A DNA stretch of 64,000 bases. It comes from Schistocephalus solidus (taxonomy: Eukaryota; Platyhelminthes; Cestoda; Diphyllobothriidea; Diphyllobothriidae). Below are positions 25,001 to 31,869 of the stretch, piece by piece. Below the pieces are notes generated by a model. It had not been told where the DNA came from and did no database searches. It saw only the letters and a program-made list of their open reading frames with translations. Position 1 is the first letter of the stretch. Each line of letters starts with the position of its first letter. The stretch spans positions 203,992-267,991 of the forward strand of contig WEDG01004954.1 of NCBI GenBank assembly GCA_017591395.1. Reading direction: 5' to 3'. A program made the translations under genes and the position numbers.

Positions 25001-27531
25001 ATAGTTTCGAGTATTTATGCCAAAAATGGAAAAAGCAAAAGCTACAAAATAAGTAACGGATTCTTAGCAGATGCCTTGTCGTCTGCAAGGTGAATTCTCT
25101 CCTTACTTGACGGTGGACTGCTGCCAAGGTACAAGTTTCTATGCAACTGCAGCAAGACCGTACTGGAAGACGACTACCGGTCAGGCAGACAAAAATATCG
25201 GAATAAAAAGTCCTTGAAGGCGAAACCTTAGGCGATTCACGCTAACCTGGCCAAACGTTAAAAACTAGCCGTGGAAAGCAAAAACAGCGTTGCAAAGCCT
25301 TCAGTTTTTGGTCGTCAAACGCAAATGTACCTCTGCAAGCACTGCAAGCTTGCACTTACACTTAGGGGTGACATAAGAACAGATTTTTATTACGCCCTAA
25401 AAAGAACTGTTTACGAAGTTATATTATTTTATTTTCTGAACGGCTAGTCGTCGTAGTCGGGGCGGCGGCAGCCACAAGGAAACACGGGATCTGTTTCAAC
25501 TGTAAACCGAAAGGACTGAAAAATGTGCAATAATTGAATGCAGACCCTTTTTAGCGTTAGGCAGAGATGTAGAATGTAGTATGCAATCCCCCGAACCGTT
25601 CATGCGTCCGGTCAAAACAAGGTGTTAGGCAGCATTACTGCCCATCCAGGACACGTCATAATGGACGGTGCGAAAATGTACGTGCTTTGTTTCTGAGCGT
25701 GAAAGTGAACGAAAAAGTTGTACAAGTGGACGATTTTTTAGTAGTTGAAAGATGCCCCCAAAACTCTGAAGATAAATCCGCCAGAAAAACTGCTTTTCCC
25801 TTTTACGTTTGACATTCACTGATACTGGCGTGAATTTTCTTCTAGACGAAATGACTGTAGCCTTTAGAAGCAGATCAAAATGGGAACATAGAGGCAAATT
25901 TGGATGTAAGGTATCTTATTGACTGTTGACAGCAACAAAATTAACCAGACTTATCTAAAATAACTTGTTTGAATGTGCCCGGCGTATAGGTGGTACTGAG
26001 CTCAGCATCGACGAAGCAACAGACTACAGCTTGGAAAAAATTAAACAGTGGAGGACCGCCGATGCTGAATGATATTTCAACCAGCTCAGTTGGACAGAGG
26101 ACTGGTGCTAAAGATGAGTGTCATCAAAGTTACACATTTCAATGCCTAGTAAATTGCATTAGACCCAATAACCGGTGTTAAATTGTGTAAATTGGGTGGT
26201 AGTTAATCATAGACTGAATCCAGATGCTCTAGATGGAGTGGTTGTTGCTTGAAAGGCAACATGACCTGATCATAAAAACACTGAGTTCGCAAGAAACGGA
26301 AATTGAAAACAGAGAAGACAAGATGCAAAGACAGGCGAGAAACGCTTACCCATCAGGACTAGCAGGTAAGCTAGGCGATTCTATAGGAAACCGGGCTAAA
26401 CGTGAGAAATCGAGAGATTTTGAGAATGAATAAGCAAACTAACCAAATTACAGAGCCCAGTAGAGCTACTAAAAACGGAACATTTTCATAGTTTTTCAAG
26501 GCCACAGAGTTCACAGATTATCTTCTAGAATACAGAAGGAGTTTCAGTATAGCAGACAAGGAAAAAACCACATGTCTACGGATGGGATTAAAGTGCAGAC
26601 GCGTCATAACGAACATAACACTGGCAAGTGAAAGAACGTAAGCCATAATAATGTAAACGGTCAGTTGATCAATGTTAATGACTGTCCGCATAGATATAAC
26701 AGTCATTTATGGTCATGAGGGACGCTAATGAGGTTAGGAGCGATAAATGATGGTGCAGGTCAAACAATTCAAAGAAAATACACTTGTAAACCTCATAAAT
26801 TTCAAACAATATTTCGAGTCACAAAATACACGACGGTTAAGGGGAGTAGGAAGGAACACAAACCTTGGTTTAAGAATCCGCTTGTCATCTTTCGAAGACT
26901 CCTCTGCTTAGACCCTCGAGTGCCTGTGGGGTACAACTCAAAATTGCGCCACGGTAAAAGTTTCCCTGACTGAATACTGTATGGAAGGTTCATTTGAAAA
27001 TGAAGCAACGGTTAATTTATGTTAAAGGCCGTAGAAACAAAAATATGCGCTGCCTACCAGCAAAAGTCTAAAACATACCTCGCTGTGATCCACGCGGGTT
27101 TTACGATTTTGTGATCAGTGATATTCTTTACTTTGCTTTCTGCCAGATTACTGGCTATCATGAAGTCTCCAGCCGACTTAGAAAAGTAATTTGTGAAACT
27201 GCCACCATGCTGTTGAACCAGACGATGTATAATATCTGCGGAGGGGACTACACGAGAAAAACGGCTTCAGAAAACTTTCGAGAAGTCTTGCCTGTGTATC
27301 CGTTTACATAGATCCTCACGCCTGCAAAAATGCTGGAGATGCGAGCTTCAGAGGGGCTAGTCTGCGCTTGGAGTTTGCGAAGTTTGGCTTGCATGTAGCC
27401 ACCCTGAATGAATTAAGAATATGTTGCGATGGTGCAAATAAAACCAGACGCCAGAAGACGCATAAAAATGAGCCTACATGTTCTTTCCATCCGTCGTCTG
27501 GAGGCTTCCACTTGTCTTTCACTCGACGCAT
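6915..27531 (-). CDS. REV1: REV1 translesion DNA polymerase gene (13 placed exons; 3' end not found)
   Basis: REV1 is a nuclear Y-family polymerase. It inserts dCMP opposite abasic sites and damaged guanine, and it scaffolds other translesion polymerases. The placed exons give 658 codons in the family's order: N-terminal DGW...GGYM motif, BRCT domain (about residues 45-130), conserved FY.RSRLHH motif, palm [11 protein letters not shown], fingers GIKNGM, catalytic SCDE, thumb LPGIG, little finger [10 protein letters not shown] and GHGICD. Both parts of the acidic active site are present (D in HIDMD; D and E in SCDE). Phases agree at all junctions. The linker between BRCT and palm is much shorter than in vertebrates. 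The C-terminal ubiquitin-binding and REV7-binding regions were not seen. Introns reach 5.6-6.8 kb and are full of transposons. The identification is firm; exon ends near 17.1 kb and 6.9 kb are the weak points. Confidence 0.93.
7337..7500 (-). mobile_element. RTE-like LINE, 3' end fragment
   Basis: The reverse complement ends GGTTGAACTGTC, as both long copies do, and matches their tail through GTGCAGGGACAGTGACTTGC and CCTGAGCCCGGTGTC. Only the last 160 bp are present (heavy 5' truncation). It ends exactly where a telomere-like core begins at 7501. Confidence 0.75.
7501..7650 (+). mobile_element. Telomere-core inverted-repeat element, copy 2 (left end missing)
   Basis: A degenerate CCCTAA core (7501-7610, for example CTAACCCTAACCTTAAACC) is followed by AATTTCTTTGGAAGGTGACG and the conserved end CGCAAAGCCACCCGTATT. 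The left terminal repeat is replaced by the RTE fragment. Confidence 0.55.
7728..7896 (-). CDS. REV1: REV1 exon 12 (little finger)
   Basis: Encodes [19 protein letters not shown] and [16 protein letters not shown] to AVKFM, aligning with the E-A-x-x-F-L...L-T-L-K-I-M-x-R-K...K-F-G section of REV1. It follows a strong polypyrimidine acceptor (TTTCCCTTTCAG) and ends in phase 1 before GTGAGT. The 5.6-kb intron before it contains the CR1-like LINE. Confidence 0.9.
8134..8274 (+). mobile_element. Telomere-core inverted-repeat element, copy 3
   Basis: Left end CGTAATACCAGAGGCCTTGC, core with ATAACCCTAATTTTAACGC and CTTAACCTTAACCCTAA, right end ATAGTCACCTGCATTACGAG. The two ends are imperfect inverted repeats, in the same arrangement as the copies at 22984 and 46682. 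Confidence 0.6.
8560..8845 (-). mobile_element. tRNA-headed SINE, diverged, minus strand
   Basis: Body matches include GGCCATTTCTGGTTCATTAG and AATCCCAGGTTGTGTACAAC. The head holds A-box and B-box sequences (CTCAAACCCGCGACC; ACGCTCTAACCATGG). The anticodon-arm sequence differs from the cluster units. It is paired head to head with the next SINE. Confidence 0.7.
8846..9030 (+). mobile_element. tRNA-headed SINE, plus strand
   Basis: The head GAGCCCGTGGCTCAATGGTT at 8858, with B box GGTTCGAGCC, is followed by body remnants TTGGCTGATGACGGCTAGTG and GAGCCATAAATAGTTATTCC. Together with the minus copy it forms an inverted SINE pair inside a REV1 intron. Confidence 0.75.
9335..12484 (-). pseudogene. 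CR1-like non-LTR retrotransposon, frameshifted
   Basis: On the minus strand the order is as expected: endonuclease/exonuclease-phosphatase domain ([40 protein letters not shown] near 12.1-11.3 kb), reverse transcriptase ([43 protein letters not shown] near 10.7-10.4 kb; [10 protein letters not shown] and IFADDIKLW near 10.25-10.1 kb), then [10 protein letters not shown] and the C-terminal WNALP, with a stop at 9335-9337. Frames change several times (near 11.85, 11.6, 10.8, 10.3, 9.98 and 9.44 kb), so it is dead. The LGVWI and WNALP motifs favour CR1. An upstream open stretch (12484-12080) may be ORF1 or the N-terminus. It lies in the REV1 intron in the gene's own orientation. Confidence 0.88.
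13485..13562 (-). CDS. REV1: REV1 exon 11 (little-finger start)
   Basis: Twenty-six codons ending [15 protein letters not shown], the conserved first strand of the REV1 little finger. The donor is TCG before GTAGGC. The acceptor (TTTTAAAAG) is weak, but length and phase (0 to 0) fit both neighbours. Confidence 0.88.
13750..13876 (-). mobile_element. Telomere-core inverted-repeat element, copy 4
   Basis: Ends are GTATCGCAGTTGGCCGTAGG on the left and TTTACCGCAAGGCCACC on the right, with a TTAGG-like core (GTGGGGTTAGGATCAAGATG). Reversed, the right end equals GGTGGCCTTGCGGTAAAT, the same as the copy at 22984. Confidence 0.55.
14075..14220 (-). CDS. REV1: REV1 exon 10 (thumb helix-hairpin-helix)
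   Basis: Completes [13 protein letters not shown] and continues through [14 protein letters not shown] to [16 protein letters not shown], the thumb with its T-C-G-D-L motif. It follows a TTTTGTAG acceptor, has 2 nt plus 48 codons, and ends in phase 0 before GTTAGT. Confidence 0.93.
14341..14765 (-). CDS. REV1: REV1 exon 9 (catalytic SCDE, palm)
   Basis: The longest exon. It carries [19 protein letters not shown], with the catalytic D-E pair, then [19 protein letters not shown] and [15 protein letters not shown], the nucleotide-gripping A-x-x-KAKP block. It also holds a poorly conserved insert ([20 protein letters not shown] and following residues) before [10 protein letters not shown]. That insert is longer than in vertebrates and is expected to be a surface loop. 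The acceptor is CTCTTCAG; the phase-1 donor is CCAG before GTAGAA. Confidence 0.93.
14940..15098 (-). mobile_element. RTE-like LINE, 3' end fragment
   Basis: A diverged antisense copy of the last 160 bp of the RTE-like family, from GACTTTTCGGCCGTCGTAG to CACCCGGGCCCGGTGTC. It includes CGGTGCAGGGACGGTGACTG. It sits in the REV1 intron between exons 8 and 9. Confidence 0.7.
15236..15360 (-). CDS. REV1: REV1 exon 8 (fingers)
   Basis: Encodes [19 protein letters not shown] and [20 protein letters not shown], matching the G-I-K-N-G-M...C-P-x-L...V-P-Y-D-F fingers block of REV1. It enters in phase 0 after TTCTAG and leaves in phase 2 before GTAAGT. Confidence 0.92.
16163..16217 (-). CDS. REV1: REV1 exon 7 (ASCSYEAR motif)
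   Basis: Fifty-five nucleotides encoding [14 protein letters not shown], the strongly conserved A-S-C-S-Y-E-A-R segment that opens the fingers region. The acceptor is AATTATAG and the donor is AAG before GTGAGC. The first T completes a codon left by exon 6, and the exit is phase 0. Confidence 0.9.
17024..17099 (-). CDS. REV1: REV1 exon 6 (damaged or mis-read; ends uncertain)
   Basis: In the phase that fits both neighbours, this segment encodes [13 protein letters not shown] followed by ADWKWNAA, resembling the N-R-G...P-L-R-P-G-A-N...L-E-W stretch that follows the palm strand in REV1. The acceptor is TTACCAG and the donor is CACA before GTGACT. The bases just upstream (17121-17100) read TFMGFTS in another frame, where family members have K-P-V-A-V-T-S. 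A one-base difference would join the two. The exon may therefore start at 17121 with an assembly error, or carry a real frameshift. Confidence 0.55.
17464..17475. repeat. Target-site duplication, left copy
   Basis: ATATGGCAGATT immediately precedes the 5'-truncated RTE-like LINE and is repeated exactly at 20702-20713 immediately after its 3' end. Confidence 0.88.
17476..20701 (+). mobile_element. RTE-like LINE copy 1, 5'-truncated, with C2H2 zinc-finger tail
   Basis: The copy begins inside the reverse transcriptase (KGNRQLCD...[20 protein letters not shown]), continues with [39 protein letters not shown] and LLFADD, then [20 protein letters not shown]. After the reverse transcriptase comes a basic segment and C2H2 fingers (from about 19040) of the pattern CPxC...[12 protein letters not shown] two-base insertion near 18187, a one-base loss near 18622 and a TAA at 19803 break it. 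The untranslated tail (19840-20701) ends GAACTGTC. It is inserted antisense in a REV1 intron. It is marked RTE-like because the endonuclease is missing. Confidence 0.9.
18834..19805 (+). pseudogene. Zinc-finger C-terminal part of RTE-like protein (copy 1)
   Basis: A 323-codon open frame: a basic lead-in ([15 protein letters not shown]) and five zinc-finger units, [17 protein letters not shown] (ends in C, so CCHC-like), [51 protein letters not shown] and [14 protein letters not shown]. Fingers alternate RIGL and RMGL types and are separated by Pro/Thr-rich or E-PVPGAPT linkers. The third finger has lost its first histidine (Q), and a stop truncates the fifth. The likely role is nucleic-acid binding during reverse transcription; this is inference. 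Confidence 0.85.
20702..20713. repeat. Target-site duplication, right copy
   Basis: ATATGGCAGATT directly after the conserved LINE 3' end GAACTGTC; identical to 17464-17475. Confidence 0.88.
20714..22980. other. REV1 intron sequence without recognised features
   Basis: No repeat or exon could be supported. A minus-strand open frame at 22069-22341 contains FMPVAESDG, which faintly recalls the missing palm strand of REV1, but it lacks the hydrophobic pattern and is not called. Confidence 0.5.
22984..23174 (+). mobile_element. Telomere-core inverted-repeat element, copy 5 (best preserved)
   Basis: Left end GTACAGGTGACCTTGCGGTA, right end CGCAAAGCCACCTGTATTAC; they are about 22-bp imperfect inverted repeats. 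Between them are about 115 bases of degenerate CCCTAA units (CGTAACCCTAATCTTAACAC, CCCTAACCCTAGTCTTAAC). The core is too irregular for an active telomere. No protein is encoded, so it resembles a non-autonomous MITE-like element. Confidence 0.65.
23861..24193 (-). CDS. REV1: REV1 exon 5 (N-digit and first palm strand)
   Basis: Encodes [19 protein letters not shown], the REV1-specific motif in the region that holds the incoming dCTP, and then [11 protein letters not shown] and RPDLKG, the first palm strand with the first metal-binding aspartate. It starts after ACCCACAG with two bases completing a codon and ends in phase 1 at AAGG before GTACAT. The next expected residues (K-P-V-A-V) are not cleanly present downstream. 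Confidence 0.9.
24640..24890 (-). CDS. REV1: Possible extra REV1 linker exon
   Basis: A minus-strand open stretch rich in S, P, T and basic residues ([17 protein letters not shown], then [20 protein letters not shown]) lies between the BRCT exons and the palm exon, where REV1 proteins carry a low-complexity linker. Several acceptors (for example after GCGTCAG) and phase-1 donors (CCCG before GTTTAC) would allow a symmetric 1-1 exon. No choice is forced and no conserved motif is present. The gene also reads correctly without it. Treat the ends as approximate. Confidence 0.3.
24900..26860. other. REV1 intron 4, no recognised features
   Basis: AT-rich sequence between exon 4 and the palm exon. 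Short open frames on both strands have no recognisable motifs, and no repeat family from elsewhere in the window is visible. Confidence 0.5.
26864..26976 (-). CDS. REV1: REV1 exon 4 (end of BRCT domain)
   Basis: Starts after CATACAG. The first T completes the split codon from exon 3 to give [16 protein letters not shown], the counterpart of the S-I-x-x-G-x-LL-x-Y/W ending of REV1 BRCT domains. It continues to FLNQG and ends in phase 1 before GTTTGT. It can splice directly to the exon starting at 24193. Confidence 0.85.
27079..27235 (-). CDS. REV1: REV1 exon 3 (core of BRCT domain)
   Basis: Encodes [20 protein letters not shown] and continues through [12 protein letters not shown] to KIVKPAWIT. 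This carries the BRCT hallmarks: the GG turn, the A/T-N-L segment, and the tryptophan of the last helix in the P-W-I pattern. It starts after CTCCGCAG and ends in phase 2 at GCGAG before GTATGT. BRCT domains of REV1 bind DNA and PCNA; that role is family knowledge. Confidence 0.9.
27292..27403 (-). CDS. REV1: REV1 exon 2 (entry to BRCT domain)
   Basis: Encodes [14 protein letters not shown], then [13 protein letters not shown], the first strand of the REV1 BRCT domain. It begins after a TTCAG acceptor and ends in phase 1 at ACACAG followed by GCAAG. That is a GC-type splice donor. The next exon follows after only 56 nt, and reading through meets a TAG stop, so splicing is required. Confidence 0.85.
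27478..27531 (-). CDS. REV1: REV1 exon 1 (start codon)
   Basis: Eighteen codons beginning [15 protein letters not shown], matching the conserved start of animal REV1, where a basic stretch precedes DGW. The start context on the minus strand is GCCAAATGC. The exon ends with CAT before GTAGGC, in phase 0, and joins in frame to GGYM of exon 2, as in vertebrate REV1. No TATA box or other promoter signal could be picked out upstream (27.53-27.8 kb). Confidence 0.85.
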
Positions 27532-27559
27532 TTGGCCAAGTTAACGGGCAGAGGTAAGA

Positions 27560-28480
27560 CGCCAATGATGAAACAAAATAAAGGTCAACTGACGAGAAGA
27601 GCTGCAGATCGTGTGGGGGCGAATGCTGGATGAAAATAAAGCGGCAGTAAGAATAAACCTGACAAAATATCTGGCGAGCATCCGCATCAAAGGCGGGTTT
27701 AATCTGTTCCAAGGAAATCTGCACCTCTCAGATTCCCCATAACTAACTGCTGTGCATGATAGTATAATCTACGTTAACAGTGGGAGGCGTGTATGGACCG
27801 ACATATAGTGAGATTAAGATATTGTCAGTGGCCGTCCGATCATCTCCCAGAAACGGCTAAATACATACCTCAAAACGTCAAAAAAGCGTTCCACCAGCCG
27901 AATAATTAAGTGCACCGGTCTGTGGACGTGAAAGCGTATAAGAAATCAGATGGTTAGACGCTTGTGGCAGTATAAGGCTAATGCGTGATAAAGGAGGCGT
28001 TGAAATGCCCTTTTGTAACACAGCACTAAAAGTTACCGTTGGGTCATGACTAAAGAGGATGCCGTCAAAATCGGAGTTATGTGGGTAGGAACATTATGCG
28101 TGACCAAGGTACAACCGCCAGACTTAGCAATTATAAAAACTTTAATTTAATCGTTAGTGTTTGTGTAAGCACATCAAAAACTGACATTTTCGTGGCGATT
28201 TATGCGAAGAGTCGATATGAGCATTGCAATATACCTGTGCAGCACAAGCGATATCGATTAGATGGGTAGAGGTACTAGTTATGGGAGGCATCACACAGGT
28301 GGCATTAGGTCGCTCCATTCGTCTCGTGCAGGTGAGGAATGCTCTTGTGACCGCCTCTAACTGGTACCAAACTCCCACCTGTGGCTCCTTGAAACTGGGC
28401 TCTGCCCAGCGGCCACAACCCGGGCAACCGCCATGACCGGCGGCTAAACTAGGTAAGGGTCTCCGGTGTTGTGTTTGTCT
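27560..28480. other. Upstream of REV1, no recognised gene
   Basis: This should hold the REV1 promoter and 5' untranslated region. No TATA box, tRNA gene or divergent gene could be supported. Confidence 0.4.
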
Positions 28481-28494
28481 TCACACCCGGTATG

Positions 28495-28586
28495 TCTGCT
28501 CCCTTCCCCCTGCCCTCCCCCTCTCTCATCCTCCCTGCCCTCCCCTCCTACCCGCCCATCCCTCTCTCCCCTCTTCCTTCACGGTC
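28495..28586. repeat. Polypyrimidine tract
   Basis: About 90 bases almost entirely C and T on the plus strand (for example CCCTCCCCCTCTCTCATCC). Confidence 0.85.
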
Positions 28587-28589
28587 GAA

Positions 28590-30845
28590 AAATTCCTACG
28601 GCGGGCGCACAGAAATCACGTAGGCGGCCCAGGCGAATCGGTCGTTTGTGACCGATAGTGGAGTTCGGTAGCCGCCTAAAATAACTAAGCAGCCCTATTT
28701 ATGGACAGCGCAGCTTACCCCCTCGTGGGGTAGGGGACTGTAAAAGGTACTCTAAACAAATGCTGGGTTTCATAACAGCTGCAAAAGACCATGGCTCGAA
28801 AAACTGACAAACAACAACAACTCTTCTCCCCACTCTCACCCCCTACCCCCTACCATATCCTCCGGGGTACTCTCGGACTGCTCGGGTGAGTCCGCTCACT
28901 CTAGCCCCCTGGAATGTTCACTTCCGTTTAGACAACCAGAGCAGCAGCCGACCTTCGCAAAACCCGATATTAGTGGTAACGATGCCCTCGCAACCATGAC
29001 ACGCACGAACAAAGGAGTGTAGAAGGGCCCGTAAAATCGTGTGCAATAATCGCTGCGTATTGTGCCAAAGCAGCGGGTTATACGTATTTGTAAAGCTCTA
29101 AACAGCACAACCACACGTGCGAAACCACACGAAGCAAACTTAGGGAAGCTGGTCAAAATTATCGGTGCAATATTATATTATCCACGACTTTCGAATATAA
29201 ATTGCTGTTGCAAAGCGTAGTATTAGTAGTAGTATTAGTAATAATAATAATAGTAGTAGTAATAGCAGCATCATCAGCAATAGTAGTCGCAATAGTATTC
29301 GAACGCAGAAGTAGTCTGTGACTTCGGACTCGTACAGGAAGGCACTGACAGAGACAATTAAATAGCCGTGCGTGCGTAGCGCACGATATGCAGGGGTAAA
29401 ATCGATGTTGTTTTGTAGATTTGAGGTCATTGGACTAAACCTCCAACAGCCTCGCCCTGTTTCGTTGCCGGCCCGCGCCACCATCAGTGTACCAGCGAGG
29501 TTGAAATCGTGGTCTTCCTCCGGGGTGCGGGTAGCAACTTGTGGCAGCCGTTCATCTCTCTGATCAGCCTGTTTGTGCTCGTATATTTTTGAGATGAGTC
29601 GCTATGCTGTCTAGTCCGTATGATGGCCGGAACAGTCGTGACATGGAATTTGATAGGCTTCGCCAGACTGCTCGCATGCGTTCAGTTAGTCCTCCACCTG
29701 CATGAGTCTCTCACACACGGCAGCTGTAGAACTCGGCGGCATGGTGTTCTGTAGTCTCCTATATACATAGTCAAAATGTCGCTGGCTCTCTGTCTCCCGG
29801 TTGTCTGTCATGGTTTCGTATGGAGGTAGCGGTTTATGAAAATACGAGTGGCCGTTTCTTTCTAACTGGTCCCGCAGATGCCGGAGTCTCTACACTCCCT
29901 CTAGGGTACATTAGGGTTTTTTTCTGTTTTGGAAGAGAGTACTAACACAGTTGAGCCTGTGCGTACGCGGATGACTGCTGTGATAAATGAAGATCAGGAT
30001 TGTGCTAGTTGTAGTACTAAGCTGGCTCTTAGAGCTTCGTACCTTCTGAGCTTGTAGAACCCGTCAGAGTTATTTGTGTGCTTCGCCATTGACGGTGAAA
30101 ATGGTTTGCTGGTAGAATGCAAACAATTCCATCAGATGCTCAATTTTTAAGCGTCCTCTCGTACTCATTTTCTAGACATCTGCGTAAAAAATCACAGACA
30201 CTGTCAAATGACGGCTAAATTTTGCTAAGCCGGGTAGTTTTTCTCCAAATGTCGGCGACGAATTGGGAGAACAGATAAACAGAGGTCTTTCAACACTCGC
30301 AAAGAAATTTTCGAATCCGTTTTGTTAGACTCTACGTATGGCTGTCTCACACGGCAACAACTAGTCAAAGAAAGCATCGGGTCAATTGCTTATGGGTACT
30401 CCGTAGAACCTGTCCACTAAGGCCGTCAGTATGTTTAGTCCTTCACCCATGGTCTGTGAAGATCTCGCTTTTCTGTCTGAGTTGTTTTAGAATTTTGGTT
30501 AGCTGGTCGATAACCGATTTAACCTGCAAACATGGCGTAGGTCTGAAAGCCGCTAGTCGGCTAGGAGGTCTTATGTCTTCGTCTTTTAATCAATACGGTC
30601 CATTACAGCGATTGACCCGCTTTTTCAGCAGAAGACACTATGATTTGTATAGTAATGTCTCTGATGTCTGGCTCCTGTGTGGTTCTAAAATGGCAGGCTT
30701 ATATAATGAGTGTTCAAAAATGCCATACTCTTATTTTTCGTTACAAGATGGTTAAACTGTCAACACTTTGATTCATGACCAATTCCATTTTTATTCAACA
30801 AAATGATTGGTTACATGATTTAAGTAACCACTTAATATCCGAAAC
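28590..30845. other. No recognised gene; impure trinucleotide repeat inside
   Basis: Contains an impure AGT/AAT trinucleotide stretch at 29218-29300 (AGTATTAGTAGTAGTATTAG). Otherwise there are only short open frames with no recognisable domain. Confidence 0.5.
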
Positions 30846-30849
30846 ATTT

Positions 30850-31437
30850 ATTTGAGAAATAAGGCGGGTCATCTGCACAATTTTATTTGTGCGCTGACGT
30901 TTTGGAGCGCTTGGTCGACTCCCCATTGGCAAAGCGTTAACCGCAAATAACCAAACAGAACCGAAAGTAACGTGTCATTGCTTGTTTGTCTCCTCGAGCT
31001 GGTAATTTTTTTTTGATCGCTGCCTCGGCCCTTTGGAGGATACTTGGCGGGCAGTGTAGCTGCGTGCGTTGTGAGTCATTCCCTCGGTGGGGGAGGGTGG
31101 TTGAGCCGGTGTTGTTCAGCCCAGCGGTTCTTTGTCTACGTCGGGTGAGTTCGCTCTCGGGTTGTGTTTGTGTGGGTTTCTTCGGTTTCGTGAACCTAAT
31201 GACGCAAAACATTATAAGCTGCATGAAGGTCAAGATGTCTGTTAATGGAGTTGGAATCTGAATATTACGCCTCAAGCTGTGGCCGTTCCATCTCGTAGTT
31301 ACCCCGGGCTAGGATGATGGCTCCCGAAGATGGAAAGTATGACCAGTTTTTTCCACGTGCGTTATAAGCTGAGAGTTTGGGTCTACTCTCCGAGCTGCCG
31401 ATGTGCTCCTGCAGGCGGGTCTGCAATTTCCGCCCGG
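30850..31437 (-). mobile_element. Penelope-like retroelement, 5'-truncated (GIY-YIG end)
   Basis: On the minus strand it starts inside the GIY-YIG endonuclease (ETGRKLQTRLQEHI), continues ARGNYEMERPQLEA and SINRHLDLHAAYNVLR (the conserved end of Penelope-like proteins), then a decayed Pro/Arg-rich tail with LPHRGNDS. It finishes CCAAAACGTCAGCGCACAAA plus TAAAATTG. Frames are broken. It is joined head to head with the next element. Confidence 0.7.
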
Positions 31438-31868
31438 TTTCCTCAAGGTTGACTTCCGTGCAGCGCATAACGTTTTGCGTCATTACGTATGCGACACTCA
31501 GGACAAGACGGTCACACATAACTCAAGAAAGCCCGACAGGCACAACCCAAGAGCGAACTCACCCAACGAAGACAAAGAACTGCCGGACCGAACAACACCA
31601 GCAGAGGGCTCAACCGCCCTCCCCCACCGAGGGAATGACTCACAACACACACAGCTAGACTGCCCGCCAAGTATCCTCCAAAGGGCCGATGCAGCGAACA
31701 AAAAATGATCAGCTCGAGGCCGACAAACAAGCCATGGCACGTCATTTCCGGTTCTGTTTGGTTATTTGCAGTTAACGCTTTGCCAATGGGGAGTCGACCA
31801 AGCGCTCTGAAATGTCAGCGTACAAATAAAATTGTTCCTATGACCCCGCCTTATTTCTCAAATGATCA
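31438..31868 (+). mobile_element. Penelope-like retroelement, 5'-truncated, inverted partner
   Basis: The plus strand reads VDFRAAHNVLRH, then the same tail as the minus copy (LPHRGNDSQHTQLDCPPSIL), to TGAAATGTCAGCGTACAAAT. It begins slightly downstream of the break point of the minus copy, so the two 3' ends form a large imperfect inverted repeat with almost no spacer. Confidence 0.7.
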
Positions 31869-31869
31869 A

